DNA of 64,000 nucleotides from Paragordius varius (lineage: Eukaryota; Nematomorpha), in the NCBI GenBank assembly GCA_964247055.1, contig OZ176054.1:7688001-7752000 (forward strand), in the 5' to 3' direction. Below the pieces are notes generated by a model. That model was not told where the DNA came from, did no database searches, and was given only the letters and a program-made list of their open reading frames with translations. Of this stretch, positions 37,201 to 47,814 are shown piece by piece. Made by a program: the position numbers and the translations under genes. How positions within the stretch are numbered: position 1 is the first letter of the stretch; every line of letters begins with the position of its first letter.

Positions 37201-38673
37201 GAAACAACAAGCCATAAAACTTCACCGAAAGCTCCGCCAAACCCCACATCAAACGCAAAGTCGGCCCGACAATCATCTTTGACTCAATCCACAACTAATT
37301 CCGCCCCATCAAGCCAAAATAACCTTAAAAATTTTCACCAAGAACTTTATTGTATCTGTCAACAACCGTATGATGAATCTCAGTAAAAACATCCTTTTAT
37401 ATATATATATATATTGGAAAAATTTTATCACTTCAGAGTTATGTTTTTGGAAATATACCAGTAGTTACCTATGCACATTTGTTTCGGTCAATCGGTAATA
37501 TAGTAACGTATGATATGAGCTATTTTTTTTCAGAAATAAAAAACAAATTTAATATATTGTTGGAACGGAAAAATTTGTTTAGTTTTTCAACCATTTGTTG
37601 TTTTTTCACCCATACGCCCCCTTTGTATTATTGCCAATTAATATTGTGGATGGGCCAACATAAACAATCAGTCTTAATTAGCTTTATTCTTTTTTTACGC
37701 ATGCATATCTACACATTCGTTTTTTGTCCAGATTTTATATTGGGTGTGACAAGTGTCAAGGATGGTTCCATGGAAAATGTGTTGGTATCCTTCCCACAGA
37801 AGCCGACGAGATTGAAGAATATGTTTGTCCCAATTGTAAAGCCAAATCAAACGAGGACGCGAATGGTTTAGATATAAATACTAAACCGCTTGAAGAAAAG
37901 GATTATGAATCAATTATGAGAGTCGTGAGACAACTTAAGGTAATTATTTTTGTCATTGTTTAATTAAGAAATATGCAACATTTGAATATACAAAAAAATT
38001 GTAAAGACAAGAACATAGGAATATTATTTAAACCTTGGTTTTATTTAATTGAACCATGGTCGTTTAGGTTTCAAAATAAGTATAAAACTTAATGATATTA
38101 TATTTCTCGATTGAATTGATTTACTTTTAATAGAATAAACAACAAAAATAAAATATTGTTTTTATAAAAAGATACTAATCAATATGCTTTATTTATAATT
38201 TTTATTCAACTATATTTATAAAATAAATTAGGGACATCCAAAATCTTGGCCATTTTTGGAACCAGTGGACGCTAAAGATGCTCCAGATTATTACAAAGTC
38301 ATTAAAGAACCCATGGGTATATTTTTTATATATTTTTGTGGTTGTTTATATTTTTTGTTTTTATGCCTAAAATGTTTTTTCTTGCATACATCCACAAACA
38401 GACCTGAAAAAGGTGGAAAAAAAAATTACTAAACGTCAATACAAAGTTTTGAAAGAATTTGTTTGTGATATGACTAAAATATTTGATAACTGCCGTTATT
38501 ACAATGCACCAAATTCCACTTATTTCCATTGTGCTGAAGTGCTCGAAACATTCTTTAATCAGAAACTCAAAACGCTGCGACAAAGACATCAAGAATTATC
38601 TCAAGTCCCAAACAATAATATTACGCAACAAAACCATGACCTCTTAAAAAATCCTGCACCAGTTGAAACTTAA
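19244..38673 (+). CDS. BPTF: BPTF / NURF301 nucleosome-remodelling subunit
   Basis: Largest subunit of NURF; recruits the ISWI ATPase to H3K4me3 and acetylated nucleosomes. Exons: 19244-20207, 20557-20794, 21311-21510, 21897-22115, 22469-22799, 23121-23242, 23419-23508, 24296-24522, 24738-24858, 25248-25861, 26184-26451, 27006-27353, 27812-27950, 28288-28398, 29278-29711, 29987-30133, 30394-30538, 31123-31516, 31783-31924, 32263-32473, 32837-33008, 33242-33331, 33409-33512, 34231-34694, 35025-35102, 35188-35434, 35747-35953, 36483-36715, 37202-37382, 37732-37939, 38232-38316, 38402-38673. All 32 join in phase: 2601 codons plus stop (human about 3000). Order: DDT, PHD, WHIM-type blocks, Q/N-rich middle, acidic tract, two PHD fingers, bromodomain. 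Start is the ATG of MDSSSRRSN; an upstream non-coding exon is possible. Least certain is the acceptor at 29278. Confidence 0.93.
19720..20800 (+). other. BPTF DDT domain and N-terminal PHD finger
   Basis: DDT at about residues 160-225: [27 protein letters not shown] and [10 protein letters not shown], then [12 protein letters not shown]. The PHD zinc ligands are split by an intron: CRACHKLG closes exon 1, and exon 2 continues [15 protein letters not shown] and WVCTLCK. It runs on to GVTDCI and [11 protein letters not shown] (WHIM-type block); the next exon starts [14 protein letters not shown]. The match to BPTF is residue for residue in these blocks. Confidence 0.92.
20818..20975. mobile_element. 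MITE family I, copy 3 (diverged)
   Basis: Palindromic core: GCAGCAAAGAT and TTATTGGCTAA mirrored by TTAAGCCAATTAT and CTCTTTGCTG. Resembles the clearer copy at 46399. Lies in the BPTF intron 20795-21310. Confidence 0.45.
23928..24265. mobile_element. Long-armed MITE, family H
   Basis: About 340 bp that is almost wholly an inverted repeat with arms near 150 bp: TTTGTAGTAAAG, TTAATATTAGGAGTAAAG, GAAAATAAAGAAGAAACAAAG and AATAATTATTTTTTACTATT all recur inverted on the right. No ORF. It lies in the BPTF intron 23509-24295, about 30 bp from the next exon. Confidence 0.75.
27455..27565 (+). repeat. Short SINE-like repeat, copy 1
   Basis: Contains GTGTCGAGTGCCAAAGTTTGAACCCC and, downstream, GTAGGCGAGTGTTAAAGCTC then ACAGTCCTGATAC; the words are shared, in the same order, with 33790-33900. 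The AGTTTGAACCCC part resembles a tRNA B-box. In a BPTF intron. Confidence 0.35.
28399..29277 (+). other. BPTF intron with raised GC, possible internal promoter
   Basis: An 879-bp intron that is visibly less AT-rich than others. It has a 10-bp inverted repeat (ACACACCTCT and AGAGGTGTGT, 28710-28745). The downstream exon opens with an in-frame ATG (29288, MNSVSS). I see no TATA box that I would trust. See findings. Confidence 0.35.
29278..32473 (+). other. BPTF Asn/Gln-rich transactivation-like region
   Basis: Six exons encode a low-complexity region with runs of Asn, Gln and a Gly stretch. The recognisable BPTF-like core is [19 protein letters not shown] in exon 30394-30538. Exon 31123-31516 has Asn7 and Gln runs, and exon 32263-32473 is a Gln/Lys helix. 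The corresponding region in other animals is also Gln-rich. Exons fit by phase (1, 1, 2, 0, 1, 2). Confidence 0.8.
29757..29926. mobile_element. MITE family G, copy 2 (diverged)
   Basis: Shares ATAAAACAAATTTTGTCC, CATTTGTTGCTTTTCACCCA and TATTGCCAATTGGC with copy 1 at 7554. In the BPTF intron 29712-29986. Confidence 0.5.
33790..33900 (+). repeat. Short SINE-like repeat, copy 2
   Basis: Contains GTGTGCCACAGTTCGAAACCC, whose AGTTCGAAACC fits a pol III B-box, then ACAGTCCTG and GGCGAATAGTTAAAACT. Related to 27455-27565. In the BPTF intron 33513-34230. No matching A-box is clear. Confidence 0.4.
34231..34694 (+). other. BPTF acidic, Ser/Arg-flanked tract
   Basis: The exon starts with Ser and Arg repeats (SSSRRRRSK), then a strongly acidic stretch ([17 protein letters not shown]) and further Asp runs. 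About 155 residues. It is more GC-rich than its surroundings because of GAT/GAC/GAG codons. Such a tract could bind histones or basic partners; that is inference. Two other frames are also long and open here and are taken as shadows. Confidence 0.8.
36840..37005. mobile_element. MITE family I, copy 2 (diverged)
   Basis: The left end GAGTAACTATACACTGCTA and the right end TTTGGCAATAATTATTG with CTAGCAATGTAT resemble inverted ends of the copy at 46399. In the BPTF intron 36716-37201. Confidence 0.45.
37490..37710. mobile_element. MITE family G, copy 3 (diverged)
   Basis: Shares CATTTGTTGTTTTTTCACCC, ATTGCCAATTAATATTGTGG and ACGCATGCATA with copies 1 and 2. Fills most of the BPTF intron between the two exons of the last PHD finger; an ORF crossing into exon 37732 in another frame comes from this element. 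Confidence 0.5.
38232..38673 (+). other. BPTF bromodomain and C-terminus
   Basis: Two exons: [21 protein letters not shown], split here as WPFLEPVD and [12 protein letters not shown], then [20 protein letters not shown] with the acetyl-lysine-binding Asn of the YYN motif, and [16 protein letters not shown] short Asn/Gln tail ends at TAA 38671-38673. Human BPTF ends the same way. Confidence 0.93.
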
Positions 38674-39347
38674 TATTGCAAATTTTAGTGGTCAACTGGT
38701 TTCTTTAGTTATTTTTCACATAACAAACTCCGATCCATAAAAATGAAAATTAAATATGATATCCAAACTTAAATTGATCTCCTTCATATATGTCCGTAAC
38801 ATTGATTGACATACCTGGATGTGTTCAACACTGATAAAGACTAATGCAAATTGGATTAAATTAAACACATTTATTACTTTTTTCTCCGGATTATGACCAT
38901 TATTTTGGTTTAAATCTACCTTTCCAAATTTTTATGTTGATACATATATGAATACTTTTTTATTAATTTAATCTATTTTGTATATATGAATAAAACGCGG
39001 ACAACTCATATATATTTTTGGTTGTTTTTACACTCGTATATTCGTAAAGAATTTTCGATTCCAGCGAAAATTTAAAATTTATTATGGATAAATATATTTT
39101 TTCATTACACAATATTTAATAATATGATACTATTCATTCTTTTTAAGAGTGTTATTATTATCTATAAAATATATATCATATAAAATTTGTGTATAATAAT
39201 AATACTATAAAATAAATAGATTTAGATAGATGTATGAATAATTGCCATTATTATATCCATATATTGTGTAATCATTGAATTTAAAATTATTTCGCCACAG
39301 TATAAGGATTTTAAATATATAGCTTATTAAATTTTGTTTGGTATGTT
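38674..39347. other. Convergent 3' region of BPTF and a minus-strand exon
   Basis: BPTF 3' untranslated region. AATAAA near 38990 is a candidate poly-A signal. A minus-strand exon-like ORF ends at 39348, so two genes would be tail to tail here. Nothing else seen. Confidence 0.5.
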
Positions 39348-39508
39348 TTACATCCAATCACTACATTCCGAGGGTGATGATGACTCGGTTTCATTTTGAT
39401 ATTTTGAGGAGGAATCGTGGGAATAACTGCCGCTTGATGAATCAGATTGCGAACTATCTGTTATGGGGTCGAAATAATAATCTTCACTTACACGTCTGTT
39501 TTTTTCAT
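39348..39508 (-). CDS. Candidate terminal exon, Ser/Asp-rich
   Basis: Minus strand, acceptor TTTTCAAAAG, then 52 codons to a TAA at 39348. Composition is protein-like: NRRVSEDYYFDPITDSSQ followed by Ser-rich acidic sequence ending SECSDWM. It needs an upstream exon ending in phase 1. It could be the last exon of the minus-strand gene whose large exon is at 47815-49168 (via 46881-46908), but the link spans more than 7 kb and is inference. Function unknown. Confidence 0.45.
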
Positions 39509-39788
39509 CTTTTGAAAATATAAAATAAAAATTATATAACGCATTATTCCAATTACATAATCTCATTGATCAAACGCTAGATATTTATTCAATAAAGGCA
39601 TATCACAAAATCAGGTATGTGAAATGCGAATTAAACCATTTTTTGTTGTGATTAAATTAAATGGGATTTTAAAGATTTAAGTTTAGAGGCAGGATCTGAA
39701 AAACGCCATTTTTACTAAAAAAAGGTTAAATTGCGCCGACGAAGAAGGATACAAAACTTTTAACTCAAAACTAACTTTTATTAATATA

Positions 39789-40371
39789 CTAGCGTAAATC
39801 TCGTGCTGCTACGCAGCCCGAGGAAGTCCTTCGGACTTCTGGTGGGGGGGGGAGGCTATTTGAAATAAGAGACAATAAAATGATCCACATGTGTGGATTA
39901 TTTCGAAACATTATTTAAATAGATTTTATAGGAATTTTAAAACGGTGCATTCATACTGATATATTGTTTACTTGGGGGAAAAATAGATTTAAAAAATTAT
40001 TTTTGTGGATTTTGTTTTTTAAAAAAATGGCATTTTACGGGAGGAGCGGGTAAAGAGAGGGCCTAAATTAAAAAAGCGAGACGACTATGGTCGGCGCGAT
40101 CAAAAATAAATAAACAAAAATTATATTTGAAATTGAATGGTCCAACACGTTCTCCAGAAAGTTGTCTCAAAGACACGATTTTTGTGGACTTCTGTTTTCA
40201 AAAAAAACCCGTTTTTCACACGGGGTGGGCAACTGAGGGCCTATTTCAAAAAAAGGGCGAAGCCATTGTCGGGGCATTCTAATGATTATATTTTTTGTTT
40301 GGATTTGAATGGGTCTACGGGTTTTCCGGTACCATATCACAAAGCCAGCATTTTCCATTTTTATAAATATA
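39789..40371 (+). mobile_element. Family D repeat, copy 1 (left arm of inverted pair)
   Basis: Begins CTAGCGTAAATCTCGTG with two hairpins in a row: GCTGC-TAC-GCAGC, enclosed by CTCG/CGAG, and GAAGTCC-TTC-GGACTTC. Ends with CATTTTTATAAATATATAG. The middle has short ORFs that are not conserved as protein. Other copies: 40396, 50179, 53551, 54205. Confidence 0.75.
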
Positions 40372-40395
40372 TAGATTTTGGTTTAAGTTATTTTT

Positions 40396-40935
40396 ATCGA
40401 TAATATATTTATAAAAATGGAAAATGATGGCTTTGTGATCTGTTTCCGGAAAACCGGTAGACCCATTCAAATCCAAATGTCGAAAAAATATAATCATTAA
40501 TGAATGCCCCGACAATAGCTTCGCCCTTTTTTGAAATATGCCCCCAGTTCGGGCCCACCCCATGTGAAAAACGGTTTTTTTGAAAACAGAAGTCCACAAA
40601 AATCGTGTCTTTTAGAAAATTTTCTTGACGTGTTGGACCGATCGATTTTAAATATGATTTTTGTTTACCTATTTTCGATTGCTCCGAACATAGTCGGCTA
40701 GCTTTTTTAATTTAGGCCCTCTTTTTACCCGCTCCCCCCGTAAAATGCCATTTTTAAAAAATTAAGTTCACAAAAATATTTTTTGAATCTATTTTTCGCC
40801 CAATTAAACAATATATTGTGAATGCACCGTATTGAAATTCCTATGAGATCATAGCTATTAAATAATGTTTCGAAATAACCCACATATGTGGATCATTTTA
40901 TTGTCTGTTTTTTCAAATAAGTCCCCAAGAGCTTT
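40396..40935 (-). mobile_element. Family D repeat, copy 2 (right arm of inverted pair)
   Basis: Reverse complement of copy 1 from TATATTTATAAAAATGG outward to the TGTGGATCATTTTATTGTC part. The hairpin end is missing or eroded. Together with copy 1 it forms an inverted repeat of more than 1 kb with a spacer of about 25 bp. Confidence 0.75.
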
Positions 40936-43900
40936 GGTTTTTGAATAGTATATTAAGTTGGTCTGGGCTATCCAGTTATCGCATCAAAGTATTTATACCT
41001 GAAATTGCAATTTATTTTTGTTTTAACAGATGAAAAAGGACTAATATGATATTAAAGTTAAAAAATTGAAATACTTTTTACCAATAATTATTATTTGAAT
41101 CATATTTTAGTTATTAAAATAGATCTTTAACCTCGGATAATCATTCATTAATTTAGATTACTTTATTTATGAACTAACAGGGTTAAAGATATCCTTAAAA
41201 TATTATGGAAAATTATAACTTTATAAACTCAATTGACATAATCTTAGGGTAAAAACGATGAGATCTAGATGTCATTAAAAAAACCAAAAATAAAGTTAAT
41301 AATAGCCCTCTGCATATCATACTTCTGCTGATATTATTATATTGCATAAAACTATAGACTTGGATTAAGGTTTGAACGAATCCTTTTGTTGGTTTTAAAA
41401 ATATGCATCTCAAATATTTGATCATAATAACACAATTAAAAAGTAAGTTTATTCCTCCATTAGGCCGGGACAATAAAGATTTGGCAAATTTAAAATGAAA
41501 AAGAATAAATTCATATAAAATTTATTAGCTTAAATTCTAAAACATTTAAATTATTTTCTGATCTACTTTCTTCATTTAGATTGTTATTCAAGAATCAACA
41601 TAAACACCTTTGCAGCCGTATTTTTAGCTTTAAAAAATTTGACGAACCGCATTGAGAATATGCAAAATAAACATCAATAAATATTTATTAATTTCCTTCA
41701 AGGGACTGTAAAACAATTTACGACTACGAATTATTTTTTATTTTTGGTTATTCCTTGGCAAAATTTGGAAAGATTTATTCAGATTTGCCTACATTTTATA
41801 AAATCAAAAATTTAAATTGTCCAATAAAAAAATTTAGATCTAATTATTTTTACATTTTTTGTCTATAAGATTTTCAGTTTCCGACAATTTTTACCTATTA
41901 AAGGATCATGGTAATATACAAACTCCATAATTTTACTAATATATTTTTTAAAATTATAATTTTTTTTGGTTTAAAATTTTCGCGGGACGTTTAAGGCCGC
42001 GTGCACAACCCTGTTCAAAAATGTAAAATGCGATGATTACATTTTGATTCAAAGGCAACCTAGAATTTAACATTTATACCACTAATTTTTTTGGTAAGTA
42101 ATTTACAAATACGGATTCGCAAACATGCGTGATCTAATAGAAAAATTATTTGACATTTTATTTTACATTTTTCTTTTGACCATATTTTGTCGTTTCGACT
42201 TTTACTAAATTTTTGATTTTTTTAAAAAAAAACATTATAATTGAATATTACTTTGATGTAAACTATATTTCGGATCTTTCAGTAAACTGTCCTCCTTTTA
42301 TATTGTCAAATTTTTTTAATTTCCTTTTTTTATGTATTTGACAGATTGTAACCTTACATAGCGAAAAATGATTTTTCATAAATTTTTTTACCTAAAATCA
42401 TTAATAAAAATAATTATCATGTTAAAAAACAGATAATGTATTTGTGTTTGTTTTTCGATAATTGGGATTGACTACCTTGTCCCTATATGATATTGAATAT
42501 TGTTACATATATGGATAGTATAAAAATAATTTTAAAAAGTTAAAACATATCCTAAATTAAAATATTAAAAATTTTTAAATATTTTTTTTGTGATTTTACC
42601 TGAAGGCGAAGTATATGCAAATGGGTGCATACCCTAATATCAAAATTATGGTCGATTCAACTTGTTACAATTTATGTTTAATTATAATAATAATAATAAT
42701 TAAAATTTAAGAAAATTTTTTAAAGTTTTATTTAACTATCGATCATTCCACAATATAAGCTATAACTGATATGCCAATTATTTTTTATGGCCTGTTGGTA
42801 GGGTAGTTTTAAATACACTAAAAGATCATTCGGCGATAACTTTTTATTTTTTTTAAGTTCCTTTTGTTAAATAGTTTTGACCAGTCTGTTATAAACTAAA
42901 ATTATTTTATATCATAAAAAAATAAAATAATTTGACTATAGGATATATTTTCTTTCTCTAAATATAATACCGAAATGGTGCTAATTTTTTTATTATTTAA
43001 TAGTAATAAAAACGGCGACATCAATTTTCATGATATTCCCAATTATGCATTTTCAAATTAAAATTTTAATTCTAGGCCATTTCCTTAGTTTTAAAAGTGG
43101 TAATACCCAAAATATAAGTATTAAACAACCCACACGTAATCACTATATCATGGCAATAATCATATCTATAAGATTTAATTTTAGTTGATATTAAAATTTG
43201 CAATTTATAAAATTTGATTACCAAATAGTTTTTGTGCTTCATAGCAAAAATGCTAAACTAATTTAAAAATAGAAGGTGACATCGACCTAAAATAGTCAGG
43301 GTGGCATCGATGATAAGAAGGGCTACTGCAGAATAAAAAAGTACGAATTAAGTTTTATAGCTACTTAAATGTAAAATTTATTCGAAGCATTGTAAATAAT
43401 AATAAAGAATTAAACAAACTTTAGTTTTAAAATTCAATGTACTATAAATAATATATATTTTTTAATATGTAATATAAATCTCCTGTTTAGGATATTGATA
43501 TTAAACCAAAATTAATGGACCATAACTGGGAAAGCAGGAATATACTACACATTCAATATGCCATGAAACCACAAATTTGTTCAAATTTTATTTTTTTACG
43601 TTGATATAATATTTGGAAAAAATTGAATAACTTTTAACCAAAAATTTTTATTAAATTAAAATAAAATCTTTGTAACTAAATACAAAGTTTATGATTTTTA
43701 ATAATCAATTTAAAAAAATGGAGTATTGAACAGATTTACGAACCTAAAAATTTTTAATCTGGGTTTTAAACCTAAACTTTTAGTTATAAACATAATTCAA
43801 TAGCAAATATAAGAAAATTTTCAATAAATAAATCATTCAACTTTAATAATAACATAAAGACACGATTTAAAGGAAATTAATTTAGATGGATTTTTATTCC

Positions 43901-46860
43901 ATTGTTTCAAATTAATTTTTTTTCACAAAACTGACAGAGAAAGACAGTATGTTAGAAGACACATAAAATCTTTTAGTAATTAATTCTACAATACCATTTT
44001 TTAATTTGACATCAGTATTTATATAAATGATTTGACACATGAAATGTTCCTCCTTCTTTATAAAATGTTAGGAAAAATTAATTATAAAGGAACCACCCGG
44101 GTTACTGGACAGTCAATTCCATTATATATGATTTTTAATCACAAAAAGCTTTAATATAATAAAATAAATATTGGAAAATTATATAAGCACAAAGTTGAAT
44201 ATCGTATTCTAGTTTAAATTAATAACTCATAAGTTAAAGATTTATATTATCTATTCGGGATCTTTTCACTTTTTTGTCCGCGATGTCGTATTGGGGTAGT
44301 TTTATATCCAACTAAATCTTAAATCTTGTAAATAAACTATTGTTTTGAAAGTTATTTTAGTTAAAATTTAATTATCAAACATTGTTCCCCAGTATTAGAT
44401 AAAAAGGTTATATTATTTGTAGTTTTGTGACTTGTAGAGTCTAAAATTAGGACATCTCCAAAACACGATTTAACTAAACAGCGGATTTAAAATAAATAAA
44501 TATAAAGTTTTTGCTAGATGCAACCTGAATATTAAAGGTAGTTATTTCAATTTTTTAACGATAAAATACATATATATGCCTATTGTATAAGTATTTTAAA
44601 AAAGTTAAAAGAAAAATATGGCGGCGGTTTGAGATGATGATTTTTCTACATGCGCATAAATGGCTGAAAGCATATTTGTAAATTCGGCCCTAATACAATA
44701 ACTTCTATTTAAGATTTTCAAATTGCAAACGCTTTTGTATATAAAATTACTCTAAACGGTTATTCAAATAATAAATATTTCAATATCAACTTCTCTAGTT
44801 ACCATAAATTTTAATAAAATATTATATTAAATTTTAATAGACTATCAATTTCTATTAAATGGTAGTGAATTATCGTTTTAATTTTATGATTGTTTGTCTG
44901 AATGAATAATTTTTTTAATTTGACAATATGTAATTATTTTTTAATTCGGACATTGGTTTTTTCCACCCAGAAATGATAAATGATAATTACACGTAGACGT
45001 AAAAAGAAATTAGTTGTTTTTATTTCTATTGTGCAAAAAATATATGTTTAATATCACACTCTCCATTTAGCATAGCAAAAAATATAATAAATTATATTTC
45101 ATAATAATTGGACAAAAAAAGTTGACAAATTGCTCAATAAAATTTCCATTTATGTAAATTATTTTAACGTCCTTTTTTTCATATATTTATTATGCTAAAA
45201 ACGTTTTATATTATATATATATATAAATGAGTTAATTCCGGAAAAGTTTTAAGCTCTAAAAATAATTTTTACCTTATAATAGAAATTGTATAAACTTGTG
45301 GTTTTTTTATAATTTATTGTTATTCATAACGACTTAGAACAAGGATGAGGGTATTATAGATATTGTTAATAATTAATATTAATGTAAAATATTCCATGAA
45401 ATTTGTATTAATTTAAAAATTAAAATGCTTGAGTCTTAAATTTTGGATCAAAAGTTTTTAATCGATATGGCCTTTTAGCCATTTCAAATCCATAAATGGA
45501 TGATATTGGTAAAATGTTTATAACTTCATTACCTTTTGGAAGTAGTTTTTTACCTTAAAGTATTAAAAAATATTTTTTAGTATATGGACCGAATTGTAAA
45601 ATGTATTCTGTGACTTATAAGCTCATTATTCAAATTACAAAATTGACAAATTTTCATCTTCAACTCTAAGTCGCCATTTTTCTAGATTTATGTAATCGCT
45701 AAAAAAACTGGCATTATTATCATCTTCAAATTTAATTTCAGTCGTTTTATTTTTTTATTTTATATTTCGGCAAATTTTATTTTAAAATAAACTTGCTTCA
45801 TTGAATTTGAAAGCTATCCATATATGATTGGGGAAAAGTTACCCAACTTCAATAAACAGAAATTATGTTACACTATTTAATAATACCTACTAATTTTTAA
45901 TTAAATATATTAAAAGAATATGATATTATAAAAAATATTAGCCTACAATTGTGTACCGTTTTCCTAAGTAATACAGAAGCAAAATTAATATAAATCGAAT
46001 TTCCGTTTTTATAAAAGTGCAATTAATATAAATTTATAATCTCGATTCAGTTTTTGGTTAAATTATAGAATAGTAATAAGGATATTTTTGTCAAAAGATT
46101 TAGTAGAAATAAAAATACAATTGTGATCTTATTTTTATAGAAAAAGTAACAATTTCTTAGCTATTAATTAATTTATGCAGAAAAATGACTAGAGATTTGG
46201 AAAAATTTGGACAATTTTGATTTCGTAATAAATAAGAGTTTTACATAATTATTTCTCTACTTTTTAAAAAAATAATATTTATTAGTTTAATCTCAGATAC
46301 TGCATAGGTTCACGCTTTTTTACAATTCAACTTGTTTGGGGTAGCAAAATACCGTAATTTAAAATTACAATAAATGCTTTTAGATATGCTTCTTATTTTA
46401 CAGTATGAGTAAGTATACATTGCTAGAAAGTTATTAATTATTGCCAAATAGTAAATACAGCAAAGGGCAGTATTGTTGGTTATACCAAAAAGTAAAAAAA
46501 TAACTATAAGCCAATAATACTACCCTTTGTTGATTTACTATCTGGCAATAATTAATAACCTTTTGTATACTTACTTATACTGCTTATAAAAAATTGTTTT
46601 AACCAAGATTTAATATAAATTAATTTTAAAAGGTATCATATGAAAATCTTTTAAGTTATTTTTTCATGATTATTTACTGAGGGTATCATACAATTCCATA
46701 ACTACAAGAGTTCGAGGTACTTTAGCAGATAAAATGATTATTTAAAACCAAATTTGGATTACAAATAATTGATATAATTAAAATATTGAAATGTTTTAAT
46801 TTTTTTTTAATATTATACAAATTTTTATGCTTATTGTATATTTAAATTATAATTTAAAAT
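40936..46860. other. Very AT-rich stretch with no gene seen
   Basis: Nearly 6 kb with only short ORFs and no conserved protein blocks. It holds family I copy 1 (46399-46583). If the minus-strand model is right, it is mostly an intron. A slightly GC-richer patch at 43275-43330 did not give a phase-compatible exon. Confidence 0.5.
46399..46583. mobile_element. MITE family I, copy 1
   Basis: About 185 bp inverted repeat with arms of 75-80 bp: CAGTATGAGTAAGTATAC, TTATTAATTATTGCC and AGGGCAGTATTGTTGG recur inverted on the right, ending GTATACTTACTTATACTG. A TA precedes the left end. No ORF. Diverged copies at 20818 and 36840. Confidence 0.75.
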
Positions 46861-46880
46861 ATAGGCCCGTGGATGTTTAC

Positions 46881-46908
46881 CGCCGTATTCGCAACAAGGA
46901 TCAAATGT
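46881..46908 (-). CDS. Candidate 28-nt micro-exon, minus strand
   Basis: TFDPCCEYG between a weak acceptor (ATGAAAG) and a good donor (GGCG then GTAAAC). Its phases (0 in, 1 out) fit between candidate exon 47193-47233 and exon 39348-39508. The same island has a strong plus-strand acceptor (see findings), so the strand is unsettled. Confidence 0.25.
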
Positions 46909-47192
46909 CTTTCATTAGTATTGAAAAGTTATCGAAATTGTTTAATATTTTTCATTCAAAAGCCATCCCATATAAATTATTGACATTTTGAATAAATATC
47001 ATATAATATATACATTGTTTTTTTTACTAAAAACATATCTCAAAAAATTCTGAATACAGAATAATAATCTTTTAACCTATATATAAATATTAAGTTGTTT
47101 ATTGTTTTTAGGCAAAAAAACGTAATTAGATAATTTGATCTATATCCCCCCTGCTGTGATGCCTGTATAGCTGTGTTTTGGCTTAAACCTAC

Positions 47193-47233
47193 CAAAATGT
47201 CAAAGTTCCAATTATCATGCTCCATTAATTTTG
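47193..47233 (-). CDS. Candidate small exon, minus strand
   Basis: Reads KLMEHDNWNFDIL between an acceptor ATTAATCAG and a donor GTAGGT. Phase 1 in and 0 out; the incoming phase matches the donor of the large exon at 47815. Too short to be sure. Confidence 0.4.
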
Positions 47234-47814
47234 CTGATTAATGCTTTTCTTTTTTGGTGTGGTGGATAAAGAATTACCAAATCCTTTTACAATGTTTATA
47301 TTAACAGAAGAAAAACCATATATGTCCTATTTTTTTCTGCTTTCAGCTTTATAAAATAAGTTTTATAGTTAAAAATATTACTGTGGAACATAAAATAACT
47401 TATGGATTTTGTTTTAATTAAATAATTTTTGTTTTGGGAAGAAATGGTCAAGGCATTGCCGTATCCGCATTTGAAATTTTTATAATTAGTTTTATTAAAT
47501 AAATCAATTTATCTCACTTACGTTAAAGTTGTTTATATAAAAAATATTTTGCTCTTTGCCGCGCGGCTGAACATCGCGCGCCTTAAATTAAATATTGATT
47601 CTTTGTTTTCTCGTTCAAAAAAATGTTGGAAAAAACTATTATTAATTTTTAATATTTATAATATATATATAATGTAATGTAATTAATTTTATATTATCTA
47701 CTGTGAATTCGAAATTTTTTTAAGAAATTAACACGTAAACTAATAAAAATATAGTTTGTTTCAATAAACTAATTTCAAGTGTTAACATAAAAATTGTCAT
47801 ATAAAACACATTAC

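Larger units (their letters stand above)
35905..37861 (+). other. BPTF C-terminal PHD finger pair
   Basis: First finger, exons 35747-35953 and 36483-36715: [38 protein letters not shown]. Second finger, exons 37202-37382 and 37732-37939: [39 protein letters not shown]. Both introns split the finger at the same place, pointing to an old duplication. The second keeps the three Tyr and the Trp that form the H3K4me3 aromatic cage in human BPTF. A Ser/Thr/Pro-rich linker of about 85 residues separates them. Confidence 0.93.

Noticed and set aside
37479-37871. 130-codon ORF overlapping the last PHD exon
   Set aside because: Different frame from the PHD finger and mostly made of MITE family G sequence.
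40137-40599. ORFs of 60-95 codons on both strands (also 51214-51435, 53894-54091, 54321-54648)
   Set aside because: All lie in family D copies; frames are not shared between copies in a protein-like way and differ by indels. They are repeat DNA.
43275-43330. GC-richer patch that could be a minus-strand exon
   Set aside because: Has a CTGCAG acceptor but its first codon in the needed phase is a stop and the donor is poor.
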